From assembly GCA_024239075.1 (NCBI GenBank), contig JANBVI010000050.1, positions 1 to 64,000 on the forward strand: a DNA stretch of 64,000 nt, given 5' to 3'. A program made the translations under genes and the position numbers. Source of the stretch: Fischerella sp. CENA71. Lineage in GTDB: Bacteria; Cyanobacteriota; Cyanobacteriia; Cyanobacteriales; Nostocaceae. Below, piece by piece: positions 37,668 through 45,694 of this stretch. Every line of letters starts with the position of its first letter. Position 1 is the first letter of the stretch. The notes under the pieces are model-generated. The model was given only the letters and a program-made list of their open reading frames with translations, was not told the origin of the DNA and made no database searches.

Positions 37668-38231
37668 GCTTTGAATTCCCTTAAAAATGAGTATTTTGAG
37701 AGCGACATGTTGAACAAAATCACACAAATTGTGATTTAGAAGCGATCGCGTCATCGTTTGAAACGATGGGAATCACAGACAGCACCCTATTACCGTTACG
37801 TGGAAGTTAAAAGCCCTGATGTTCTTATATTTTTGACCTATTTTCTCAATTTTATGTTGATTTTCCACGTAATCTGCTAATTTTCTTTTTCATACATTTT
37901 TTTAGTCAACAGGAATTCTTTGTTTAACCAGTGATTAAAAACGTGGATATGCTGGAAAATATGAAAAATTTAGTCCTATTATCTGGGATTTCCCACAAAT
38001 AGATTAATCAATCAATGAATAAACCACATCATCACGCACCAAAACAAGAGACGAATGAGCAAAACAGAGGGTTTTTGCGTGAACTGGATGGATATTTTTT
38101 CTTTAGAAGTTTCTATTTTGGAAATAATATTTTGATTTTGGGAAGCACCCTGGAGAAATTTAAGTCCTCGAAGAATCGAGTTTTGGATATTAACAATGCT
38201 TCAGAGCAGTAGCACAATTGTGCTATCTAAA
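37668..38231. other. Spacer upstream of the beta-helix gene
   Basis: Gene-poor 564 bp. It includes CATCGTTT/AAACGATG (37753-37769 region), a compact dyad, and AATCACAATTTGTGTGATT, another dyad near 37722-37740; either could be an operator for the beta-helix gene. A 65-codon plus-strand frame at 38015-38212 (MNKPHHHAPKQETNEQNRGF...) has no domain and only weak signals, so I leave it uncalled. Confidence 0.4.
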
Positions 38232-39665
38232 TCAAGTTTCAGCCTCTGCGGCAGATTTTTGTGCATGTTCTGAACGCATCCAATGTGTAGGAAAATCCAA
38301 GTAATCAGGTAAAACAGTTGTGCGATCGCCTATTGCAAATCTAATTTGGTGGGATTGCAAGTTTTTGGCTCCTGTCAGAGTGGCTCCAGCCAGTTTCACA
38401 TCACACAAATTTGTACCAAAGAAGTCTACTCCCATCAGATTTGCATCGCAGAGATTGGCTTCATGGAACATTGCTTTTTGCAAGTTAGTTCCCATCAAAT
38501 TAGCTCCGTAGAGATTGGCTTCTCTCAGGCTAGCTTCAGAGAAATTAGCAAAAAATATCTCTGTGTGTTCTAGTTTGGCTGCATTCAAATTTGCTTGTTG
38601 CAAATTAGTTCCATTCAGGTTTGCGCCTTTGAGGTTTGCACCAATTAATCCTGCTTCCTGCAAGTTGGCTTTACCAAGCTTTGCTCCCTGTAAGTTAGTA
38701 AGAAATAGCTTGGCATGAGAAAGATTTGCCACTTTCAGGTTACAAGATTGCAAATTAGCTTTATACAGATTTGCTCCACAGAAATTGGCTGCACGCAGAC
38801 TTGCTCCAGACAAGTTTGCTGATCGCAAATTGGCCTCAGTCAAGTTGGCTCGATTTAAGTTTGCTCCACACAGATTGGCTTCTTCGAGGTTGCATGATTG
38901 TAAATCGGCTTCATATAAAACTGTGCCACAAAGTTTTGCGCCTTCGAGTCTTGCCTCAAATAAGTTAGCTTTCTGGAGGTTAGCTTTTGTCAGATTTGCT
39001 CCCCGTAGGTCTAAACGTTGTAAGTTGGCGTTAGATAAGTCTACTCGTCTAATATCAGTATTCCTTAAATCGAGTTTTTGATTTTTTTGATCTTGTTCCC
39101 AGTTGCGTCTGCCAATTACGGTTAAGGCTGCTTGTAAATCTGTAGATACTTTGGCAACTTTTGCCAGTTCTTCTACAGAATTTTCTTGTTCTGGTTTGAT
39201 GCTACTATTTTCTCGCACAAATGCAGTCAGAATTTCCATAATTGTCCAGTATTGTTTTGGTGAATCCTGGGCAATTTTTTCGAGGGCATAAATTGCCCCG
39301 ATCCGGGTTGCTACATGTTCATGTCCTAACTGGGTAATGGCTGCTGTCAAACGCTCCGCAATCAAGCGTTCTTGGGCTAGTTCTAGATTATGAATGCCAA
39401 TTTCGTTATTTTTTTCGGCTGCGATCGCACTCTTTTTCAATGCTTCAGTGCGCTTGGCTGCGTAATAAGCATTAATTATCACTGCTAAACCTATAAATAA
39501 GCTAGCTGTTGTGTTTAACGCTTGATTCCTGCTGACTATTTTTTGTTCATTTGATAATCCCTCAACTTGTGAAACTGCAAAGAAAATAACAGTTGGTGAT
39601 AGGCTAAAGAAAATTGCGATCACTAACAACCAGCTTTTCAATCCGTCTGTCTTCCTGCCAGACAT
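38232..39665 (-). CDS. Membrane-anchored pentapeptide-repeat protein
   Basis: A 477-residue protein. Two N-terminal transmembrane helices (about 9-30 and 45-62) are followed by a charged helical region (65-180) and then about 45 tandem A(N/D)LxX pentapeptides (about 190-440: ANLQRLDLRGANLTKANLQK and so on), forming a right-handed quadrilateral beta helix on the cytoplasmic side. Such proteins are abundant in cyanobacteria and mostly of unknown function. I choose the ATG at 39665 with GAGG 11-15 nt upstream; a GTG at 39683 is possible. A 27-residue tail follows the repeats. The antisense strand of the repeats gives long but false open frames. Confidence 0.9.
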   Translation of the reverse strand: MSGRKTDGLKSWLLVIAIFFSLSPTVIFFAVSQVEGLSNEQKIVSRNQALNTTASLFIGLAVIINAYYAAKRTEALKKSAIAAEKNNEIGIHNLELAQERLIAERLTAAITQLGHEHVATRIGAIYALEKIAQDSPKQYWTIMEILTAFVRENSSIKPEQENSVEELAKVAKVSTDLQAALTVIGRRNWEQDQKNQKLDLRNTDIRRVDLSNANLQRLDLRGANLTKANLQKANLFEARLEGAKLCGTVLYEADLQSCNLEEANLCGANLNRANLTEANLRSANLSGASLRAANFCGANLYKANLQSCNLKVANLSHAKLFLTNLQGAKLGKANLQEAGLIGANLKGANLNGTNLQQANLNAAKLEHTEIFFANFSEASLREANLYGANLMGTNLQKAMFHEANLCDANLMGVDFFGTNLCDVKLAGATLTGAKNLQSHQIRFAIGDRTTVLPDYLDFPTHWMRSEHAQKSAAEAET

Positions 39666-39879
39666 ATGGCTAGTAATCCTCACTACACAGAATTATTACG
39701 GACAATATTGAAGAAAAAGAGTATATCATTTGTCAAGAAATTTCAATATCTATCATAAGGTGCAATCAAAATATTAATCATTGGGTTTGTAATTGTCTAT
39801 TGATTATTAATTGTTATGTCGATGTGTCACAATCTAGCTATACATATCACTCAATTCCTGTTAGATAGGTCGTCACAAA

Positions 39880-39924
39880 TGTAGAGACGCGCCTTAGCGA
39901 AGCCATGCGCGACAACGCTATTGG
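39880..39924. repeat. Dispersed TGTAGAGACGCG repeat, copy 2
   Basis: TGTAGAGACGCGCCTTAGCG, AAGCCATGCGCGACAACGCT and ATTGGC: the same element as at 26002-26054, here 35 bp before the next gene's start, so it forms part of that gene's leader. Confidence 0.8.
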
Positions 39925-39959
39925 CTATTCTGAAAAATCATTTCTAAACACCTCAATAT

Positions 39960-41165
39960 ATGCAGCAATATATACAGCCAATTACTAAAGATTTAGTACT
40001 GATTGGTGGTGGTCATAGCCATGCAATAGCTGTGTTAATGTTTGGAATGAAACCTCTGAGTGGAATCCGATTAACGTTAATAACTGATAAAGTTGATACA
40101 CCTTATTCTGGGATGCTACCAGGGTATATTGCTGGTTTTTACAGTTATGAACAATGTCATATTAATTTGCGACAACTGACGAATTTTGCCAAAGCAGAAT
40201 TATATATTGACCAAGTCATTGATCTTGACCTGGAAAATAAAAAAGTGATTTGTGCCAACCGTCCAGAAGTAGCATTTGATCTACTGTCTATAGATATTGG
40301 TAGCACTTCAGCCACAATTTCTGTTCCGGGGGCAGCAGAATATACAATTAGGGCAAAACCAGTGGCGAATTTATTGCACAACTGGAATCAGTTACTGGAA
40401 AAATTAACTGAACATCAGCAAGAGGATTTAGCTATTGGGATTGTAGGGGGAGGGGCTGGTGGTGTGGAATTAGCGTTATCGATGCAAGCTCATTTGTATC
40501 AGGCGTCCAAAGTGTATCCCCACAAATTCTCCTCAAAAAGAGAAGTTATGGATAATAATACACCAAAACAGGGAAATTTGGATATTCATTTATTCCAGCG
40601 TGATGCTCATCTCATGCCCAATCATCATTGGTCTGTACAGCGTACAGTCAAGCAACTTATAATCAAACGCGGTATTCAACTGCATTTAGGCGAGAGTGTA
40701 TGTAAAGTTGAACCAGGTAAAGTTATATGTAAATCTGGGTTGATGGTAGAGTGCGATCGCATTTTTTGGGTGACACAAGCCTCAGCACCACAGTGGTTAA
40801 AAGCGACTGGATTAGCGACTGATGAGCAAGGCTTTATTTTGGTAAGTGACACATTGCAATCGTTGTCTCATCAGTACGTGTTTGCGACAGGGGATATTGC
40901 CACAATGGTAAATCATCCACGTCCGAAAGCAGGAGTCTTTGCTGTTCGCCAAGGTAAACCTTTATTTGAGAACTTACAGCGATTTTTATTAGACAGACCT
41001 CTCAAACCTTACATACCACAAAAACAATATTTAAGCTTAATCGGTACGGGTGACGGCAGAGCGATCGCCACACGCGGATGTTTGACTTTACCACCTCACC
41101 GATTACTGTGGCAATGGAAAGACTGGATTGATCGCCGTTTTATGGAACAGTTTCGTAGGGGATAA
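39960..41165 (+). CDS. FAD/NAD(P) oxidoreductase of the type usually fused to SelD
   Basis: A 401-residue flavoprotein. The FAD-binding Rossmann motif is LVLIGGGHSHA (residues 12-22), TPYSGMLPGYIAG follows, and a second nucleotide-binding motif IGIVGGGAGGVELA (about 160) and the terminal ATGDIATM motif complete the NADH-dehydrogenase-like fold. GGGHSHA and the SGMLPG motif are characteristic of the oxidoreductase domain that in many cyanobacteria is the N-terminal half of a protein fused to selenide, water dikinase (SelD). Here the frame stops at FMEQFRRG, inside the first bases of a GGGGATAAGGGATCGGGG repeat, and no SelD domain follows. Function without that half is uncertain. Confidence 0.82.
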   Translation: MQQYIQPITKDLVLIGGGHSHAIAVLMFGMKPLSGIRLTLITDKVDTPYSGMLPGYIAGFYSYEQCHINLRQLTNFAKAELYIDQVIDLDLENKKVICANRPEVAFDLLSIDIGSTSATISVPGAAEYTIRAKPVANLLHNWNQLLEKLTEHQQEDLAIGIVGGGAGGVELALSMQAHLYQASKVYPHKFSSKREVMDNNTPKQGNLDIHLFQRDAHLMPNHHWSVQRTVKQLIIKRGIQLHLGESVCKVEPGKVICKSGLMVECDRIFWVTQASAPQWLKATGLATDEQGFILVSDTLQSLSHQYVFATGDIATMVNHPRPKAGVFAVRQGKPLFENLQRFLLDRPLKPYIPQKQYLSLIGTGDGRAIATRGCLTLPPHRLLWQWKDWIDRRFMEQFRRG

Positions 41166-41250
41166 GGGATCGGGGACATGAGGGAGATGGAGATATGATT
41201 TAACAATTTCCCCGCGTCACCGCGTCTCCCTTTCTCCGCGTCATTATCTA
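41161..41250. repeat. GGGATC repeat block after the oxidoreductase
   Basis: GGGGATAAGGGATCGGGGAC at the stop codon, then GAGGGAGATGGAGATATG and CCCCGCGTCACCGCGTCTCC with TTTCTCCGCGTC, the same repeat vocabulary as at 5020-5080. It ends about 18 bp before the next gene. Confidence 0.8.
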
Positions 41251-41268
41251 CGACCATCTGGAGGTATT

Positions 41269-42063
41269 TTGCCAAAAGTTCAAGTTAACGGAATTGAATT
41301 GTTTTATAGCATTCATGGAACTGGCGAACCCTTAATATTAATTGCTGGATTTGACTCTGATAGTTCCACTTGGTCGTTGCTGATGCCATTTTTGGTCAAA
41401 CACTATCAGGTTATCAGGTTTGATAATCGGGGAGTGGGGCAAAGTTCCGCACTAAAAACTTCCTACACTATTCAGCAAATGGCTGTTGATACTTTTGCCT
41501 TACTTGAGTACCTGGGAATTTCTCAAGTGCATGTAGCAGGTCATTCAATGGGTGGTCAAATTGCCCAAGAACTCACATTAGCACATCCTGAAAAAGTTCA
41601 AAGCCTGATCTTGCTATCATCTTGGGCAAAAGGAGACAGCAAATTTAATGCAATAATTGAATTGTGGGGTGATTTGACCTCAAAGTTAAATTCGGTACTG
41701 TATCAAACAACCTTATTGCCCTGGTTATTTAGTGATAGATTTTATGCAACTCCAGGAGCGATCGAACAAATTATTAACCAGATCCAGAAGTACCCATATT
41801 TACCAGAACCTGAGGCACTTTATCATCAAAGCCGAGCTATTCTCAACAGCGATACTTCCGAACGTCTTGCCAGTATTCACGCTCCTACCTTAGTGATGGT
41901 GGGTGAACAAGATATGATCACACCAGTAAAATTTTCTGAACACCTCGCTCAGGGTATTCCAAATACTGAACTTGTGATGCTTGAAAAATTAGGACATGCC
42001 TGTTTTATAGAGTCTCCAGAGGTCGTAGCCCAAGAAATGCTCAAATTCTTAACAAAGCAATAG
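41269..42063 (+). CDS. Alpha/beta-fold hydrolase
   Basis: A 264-residue hydrolase. Motifs are LILIAGFDSDSSTW (oxyanion region), FDNRGVGQS, nucleophile elbow VAGHSMGGQ with Ser near residue 93, catalytic acid in VGEQDMITP, and His in LGHACFIE. It fits 3-oxoadipate enol-lactonase or BioH-like esterases, but substrate specificity is not readable. The start is a TTG with an excellent GGAGG 5 nt upstream, which decides it. The gene is alone; the repeat-rich spacer on each side argues against an operon with the oxidoreductase. Confidence 0.9.
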   Translation: MPKVQVNGIELFYSIHGTGEPLILIAGFDSDSSTWSLLMPFLVKHYQVIRFDNRGVGQSSALKTSYTIQQMAVDTFALLEYLGISQVHVAGHSMGGQIAQELTLAHPEKVQSLILLSSWAKGDSKFNAIIELWGDLTSKLNSVLYQTTLLPWLFSDRFYATPGAIEQIINQIQKYPYLPEPEALYHQSRAILNSDTSERLASIHAPTLVMVGEQDMITPVKFSEHLAQGIPNTELVMLEKLGHACFIESPEVVAQEMLKFLTKQ

Positions 42064-42084
42064 TACTCCGCCCCATTAGCAGGT

Positions 42085-42138
42085 GTTTGTAGTGAGGACT
42101 TTAGTCCTCAAGAAAGGACTAAAGTCTTTACTACAAAC
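42085..42138. repeat. Three-way-junction repeat, copy 3
   Basis: Outer arms GTTTGTAGT (42085-42093) and ACTACAAAC (42130-42138), inner hairpins GAGGACTTTAGTCCTC (42094-42109) and AAGGACTAAAGTCTTT (42114-42129; one G-U pair). The first hairpin differs from that in copy 1 but is equally paired. Confidence 0.88.
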
Positions 42139-42176
42139 CTCTCAAAATTAGTGTGGTGCAATAGTAGTAGTAGTCC

Positions 42177-42254
42177 GTAGGGTGTATTACGCGGTAGGAA
42201 TCGCGCACCTTGAATTGTTGACGGTGCGTTGCGCTGCGCGACAACACACCCTAC
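42177..42254. repeat. GTAGGGTGT inverted-repeat element
   Basis: GTAGGGTGT (42177-42185) and its exact reverse complement ACACCCTAC (42246-42254) enclose a GC-rich centre (GCGCACC, GGTGCGTTGCGCTGCGCG) able to form further stems. It resembles dispersed GTAGGGTG repeats of cyanobacteria. Confidence 0.65.
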
Positions 42255-42315
42255 ATTTAAATTTATTAACATAGCTTGAAATATTAGCACCGACTTACTT
42301 ATGTCTCCTGAATTT

Positions 42316-42413
42316 GTGATCTAACGACACAAGTTCGTGATCTAACGACACAAGTTCGTGATCTAACGACACAAGTTCGTGATCTAATGACACAAGTTCG
42401 TGATCTAATGACA
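42316..42413. repeat. 21-bp tandem repeat, about 4.7 copies
   Basis: The unit GTGATCTAACGACACAAGTTC is repeated head-to-tail from 42316; units 4 and 5 carry the change AACGACA to AATGACA. No spacers occur between units, so it is not a CRISPR array. Confidence 0.92.
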
Positions 42414-42707
42414 GCTAATTGTGGAATCACTTCATGTGCATTTCAAGCATAGAAACATATTTACTTTGCTGTTAAGTAGGGGCTACTTTCCAAAGACTAA
42501 TATTAGCGATACCTTACGGCAAGTTGCTGCGCGTCTACGCAAACATTGAATAAATGTAACAAATTTAAAAATTTCTAGTTATTCGATCTGAGAAATGATA
42601 TGACGTAGGTCTTTGCTGCTGAACTTTATTCGTGCGACCCTACTTGGAAGCTTTACCTCGCTGTGGTCAAATAAGTAGATTAATAGATTTAGGGAATTTT
42701 GACACTG

Positions 42708-43949
42708 ATGAAACAAACAATTGCTCGGACAACAGCATTGTTGGCTTCTTGTACTCTCCTCATCACAGCTTGTGGTGGTAATACTGGTACAAGCACTAGC
42801 ACAAATAACAATGGCACTGATACCGCTACCACTACCTCAACAACAGCTAAATCTGGCCCCATACCCATTGGTATTGCTTTTGCCCAGACTAGCAACGTCG
42901 CATTACTTGGTCAAGAAGGAGTTGCAGGTGCAAAAATTGCTGAAAAGTATTTTAATGACAAAGGCGGCGTTAACGGTACTCCGATTAAATTAGTATTTCA
43001 AGATGCTGGTGGTGATGAAGCAGGAGCAATTAACGCTTTTCAAACTTTAATTAATAAAGATAAAGTCGTCGGTATTGTCGGCCCGACTTTATCACAACAA
43101 GCCTTTAGTGCTGATCCAGTTGCTGAACGGGCAAAAGTACCAGTAATTGGCGCATCCACTACAGCTAAAGGTGTTCCCGAAATTGGTGATTATATTGCTC
43201 GTGTATCTGCACCAGTTTTTGTTGTTGCACCCAATTCTGTGAAAGCTGCATTAAAACAAAATCCTAAGATTAAAAAAGTAGCAGTTTTTTATGCTCAGAA
43301 TGATGCTTTTAACAAATCAGAAACTGAAATTTTCCAAAAAACAGTTAAAGATCAAGGACTAGAAGTAGTCACAGTTCAAAAATTTCAAACTACTGATACC
43401 GATTTTCAAGCTCAAGCTACCAATGCTCTGAATTTAAAACCAGATTTAATTATTATTTCTGGTCTGGCTGCTGATGGTGGTAATTTAGTTAGACAACTAC
43501 GAGAATTAGGTTACAAGGGTGCGATTATTGGTGGTAATGGTCTGAATACATCAAATGTACTTTCAGTTTGTAAAGCTCTCTGTGATGGCGTGATGATTGC
43601 TCAAGCTTACAGTCCGGAACATCCAGGAGAGATTAACGCTACATTTCGCAAAGCTTACGTAGAGCAATACAAAAAAGAACCACCCCAATTTAGCGCTCAA
43701 GCTTTTACAGCAGTGCAGGTGTATGTAGATGCTTTGAAAGCTTTAGATCAAAAAACCAAAGTTAACACTCTTCCTGTAGCTAAACTGCGGACAGAATTAA
43801 ATAAACAGATACTCGCAGGTAAATACAATACACCGCTGGGTGACATTTCATTTAGCCCAGAAGGCGAGATTGTACAAAAAGACTTTTATGTTGCCCAAAT
43901 TAAGATGGAAAAAGATGGCAGCACTGGTAAATTTGCATTTATCAAATAG
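42708..43949 (+). CDS. Branched-chain/neutral amino-acid ABC transporter, substrate-binding lipoprotein
   Basis: A 413-residue lipoprotein. Residues 1-22 are a signal peptide ending in lipobox LITAC, then a Thr/Ser-rich linker to about 50, then a type I periplasmic binding fold (IPIGIAFAQTSNVALLGQEG, VVGIVGPTLSQQAFS, ADPVAERAKVPVIGASTT). It belongs to the Leu/Ile/Val-binding (NatB/LivJ) family that delivers amino acids to the membrane permeases encoded next. I use the ATG at 42708, preceded by AGGGA, rather than a TTG three codons upstream. The full cassette (binding protein, two permeases, two ATPases) is intact apart from an inserted cupin gene, so the transporter should be functional. Confidence 0.92.
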   Translation: MKQTIARTTALLASCTLLITACGGNTGTSTSTNNNGTDTATTTSTTAKSGPIPIGIAFAQTSNVALLGQEGVAGAKIAEKYFNDKGGVNGTPIKLVFQDAGGDEAGAINAFQTLINKDKVVGIVGPTLSQQAFSADPVAERAKVPVIGASTTAKGVPEIGDYIARVSAPVFVVAPNSVKAALKQNPKIKKVAVFYAQNDAFNKSETEIFQKTVKDQGLEVVTVQKFQTTDTDFQAQATNALNLKPDLIIISGLAADGGNLVRQLRELGYKGAIIGGNGLNTSNVLSVCKALCDGVMIAQAYSPEHPGEINATFRKAYVEQYKKEPPQFSAQAFTAVQVYVDALKALDQKTKVNTLPVAKLRTELNKQILAGKYNTPLGDISFSPEGEIVQKDFYVAQIKMEKDGSTGKFAFIK

Positions 43950-43957
43950 TTGCAATT

Positions 43958-44908
43958 ATGGATATATCTCTATTTTTGCAGCAGTTTTTAAACGGGTTAT
44001 CTATTGGTAGCGTCTACGCTATTTTTGCTTTAGGATATACTCTGGTTTACTCAATTTTGGGCATCATTAATTTAGCTCATGGTGCTATTTTTACTCTGGG
44101 TGCATATTTTACTTATGCACTAATTGGTGGGAGATTTGGATTTAATGGTTTGCTAGCAAATGCAGCTTTACCTGTGCAATTACCTTTTGCTTTAGCTTTA
44201 ATTGTAGGAAGTATTTTGGCAGGATTAGTCGGGGTAGCGGTAGAACGAATTGCTTTTTTACCCTTACGTCAACAAGGTTCTGATCCTTTGCTAACGGTTG
44301 TTTCTAGCTTGGGTGTAGCAGTGGTAATTGTCAATTTAATTCAGTATTTAGTGGGTGCAGAAAGTTATACTTATCCAGGAAATACTTATGGCAATTTACC
44401 ACCTGCAATTAACTTCGGTTCCCAAGCAAATCCAATTCCAATTCGCACTGTGCAGGTGGTGATTTTTGTCGTTTCTATGGTATTTGTCGCTATTCTGACT
44501 TATTTTATTAGTCGTACAAAATACGGTAAAGCGATGCAGGCGATCGCAGAAGATGCAACAACAGCCAGTTTATTAGGAATTAACTGCGATCGCTTTATTA
44601 TCCTGACGTTTTTTATCAGCAGTTTTTTAGCAGGAGTGGCGGGAACTTTAGTCGCTTCCAGTGTGAGTATAGCTGGGCCTTATTTTGGCATTGGTTTTGG
44701 ATTACGCGGGTTAGCAGTAATCGTTTTGGGTGGTTTAGGTAGTATTCCCGGTGCGGTGTTAGGGGGTTTGGTAATTGGATTAGTGGAAGCATTTGTTCCA
44801 GGTGAATTTTCTGGCTACAAAGATGCTGTTGCTTTTGGGATTTTGTTTATTATGCTCTTAGTTAGACCACAGGGTTTGTTAGGAAAAAGATTTATCCAGA
44901 AGGTTTAA
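43958..44908 (+). CDS. livH: ABC transporter permease, LivH type
   Basis: A 316-residue membrane protein with about eight helices. FLQQFLNGLSIGSVYAIFAL and LGYTLVYSILGIINLAHGA form the classic LivH N-terminus, and the cytoplasmic EDATTASLLGIN and RGLAVIVLGGLGSIPGA loops contact the ATPases. With LivM it forms the channel for branched-chain or neutral amino acids. The start lies 8 bp after the binding-protein stop, so it is in the same transcript. The copy-4 three-way-junction repeat begins 75 bp after the stop and may affect read-through to the distal genes. Confidence 0.93.
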   Translation: MDISLFLQQFLNGLSIGSVYAIFALGYTLVYSILGIINLAHGAIFTLGAYFTYALIGGRFGFNGLLANAALPVQLPFALALIVGSILAGLVGVAVERIAFLPLRQQGSDPLLTVVSSLGVAVVIVNLIQYLVGAESYTYPGNTYGNLPPAINFGSQANPIPIRTVQVVIFVVSMVFVAILTYFISRTKYGKAMQAIAEDATTASLLGINCDRFIILTFFISSFLAGVAGTLVASSVSIAGPYFGIGFGLRGLAVIVLGGLGSIPGAVLGGLVIGLVEAFVPGEFSGYKDAVAFGILFIMLLVRPQGLLGKRFIQKV

Positions 44909-44982
44909 AGAGGGTATAAATTTTCCAGAATTATCATTAACAGCAGAGCAAGTATTAACAGCTTGAATAATCTCATCTTTTT

Positions 44983-45037
44983 GTTCGTAGTGAGGACTTG
45001 AGTCCTCAAAATAAGGACTCAAGTCCTTACTACAAAA
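44983..45037. repeat. Three-way-junction repeat, copy 4
   Basis: Outer arms GTTCGTAGT (44983-44991) and ACTACAAAA (45029-45037; imperfect at the ends), inner hairpins GAGGACTTGAGTCCTC (44992-45007) and AAGGACTCAAGTCCTT (45013-45028). Loop and stem bases differ from copies 1 and 3, but pairing is kept. It lies inside the transporter operon, just before the cupin gene. Confidence 0.88.
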
Positions 45038-45068
45038 TTAAAGTAATAGTTACTCAAATTTACTTTTT

Positions 45069-45530
45069 ATGATTATTGATCCAAAAAAAGTACCTAATGA
45101 AACAGGTTCCACTTATCCTGATGAATTTAAACCTAAAGTATCAGGAAGAATTCGCCAACGCTTAGGCAATTTTGCCGGATTGAAAAACTTCGGGGTAAAT
45201 TTAGTGAAATTAGAACCTGGAAGTTCTTCTGCTTTACGACATTGGCATTCATGTCAAGATGAATTTATCTATGTTTTAGAAGGCGAGTTGACATTAATTA
45301 CAGATGCGGGTGCAGAAGTTCTCAAACCAGGAATGGCGGCGGGATTTCCCGCAGGTGAAGCCAATGGACATCATTTGGTAAATCGTTCCTCAACAGTTGC
45401 AGTTTATTTGGAAGTAGGCGATCGCACTCCCAATGATGAAGCTAGCTATCCCGATGATGATTTAATTACAAAAGCTAGTCCTGATGGCAAATCTAGAATT
45501 TTTGCTCATAAAGATGGAACATTATATTAA
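45069..45530 (+). CDS. Cupin-domain protein
   Basis: A 153-residue single-domain cupin. Motif 1, RHWHSCQDEFIYVLEGEL, carries the His-x-His...Glu metal ligands, and motif 2 ends with the fourth ligand in GEANGHHLVN, so a metal-binding site is likely. Similar proteins are annotated as cupins with no assigned substrate. It sits between the two permease genes of an amino-acid ABC operon, a place where a cupin is unusual, and has repeats on both sides (copy 4 upstream, GGGATC block downstream), so it may have been inserted. No ribosome-binding site is obvious. Whether it acts with the transporter is unknown. Confidence 0.85.
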   Translation: MIIDPKKVPNETGSTYPDEFKPKVSGRIRQRLGNFAGLKNFGVNLVKLEPGSSSALRHWHSCQDEFIYVLEGELTLITDAGAEVLKPGMAAGFPAGEANGHHLVNRSSTVAVYLEVGDRTPNDEASYPDDDLITKASPDGKSRIFAHKDGTLY

Positions 45531-45694
45531 GGGATCGGGGATTGGGGATTCTCTAGAGGAGACGCTTCGCGTAGACGCGTAAGCGGCTTCACGTAGAGTA
45601 CGGGGACAAGGGAGACAAAGGGGAATTTCTCTTTCCTGTTAAGAGTTTCCCGATCCCCTTTCCCTAATGACCAATGACAAATGACTATTGACAA
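45531..45694. repeat. Composite repeat block before the second permease
   Basis: GGGATCGGGGATTGGGGATT at the cupin stop, then GAGACGCTTCGCGTAGACGC with CGTAAGCGGCTTCACG, GGGGACAAGGGAGACAAAGG, and finally ATGACCAATGACAAATGAC and TATTGACAA reaching the ATG of the next gene. Confidence 0.85.

Larger units (their letters stand above)
42064..42707. promoter_or_regulatory. Repeat-rich region upstream of the amino-acid transporter operon
   Basis: 644 bp with no gene. In order it holds a three-way-junction repeat (42085-42138), a 78-bp GTAGGGTGT...ACACCCTAC element (42177-42254), a 21-bp tandem array (42316-42413) and a dyad AAGTAG-GGG-CTACTT (42474-42488). The operon promoter must be in the last 200 bp. 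I looked for an NtcA site (GTA-N8-TAC) and found none convincing. Confidence 0.5.

Noticed and set aside
38015-38212. 65-codon small gene
   Set aside because: No recognisable domain and no convincing ribosome-binding site; kept out of the gene list, mentioned under the spacer.
38785-39081. Plus-strand frames opposite the pentapeptide-repeat gene
   Set aside because: Pentapeptide codon periodicity creates long antisense frames; the translation has no recognisable fold.
42316-42413. Possible CRISPR array
   Set aside because: The 21-bp units are directly adjacent with no unique spacers, and no cas gene is nearby; it is a simple tandem repeat.
42474-42488. NtcA binding site before the amino-acid transporter operon
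   Set aside because: The dyad AAGTAG-GGG-CTACTT has the wrong spacing for GTA-N8-TAC.
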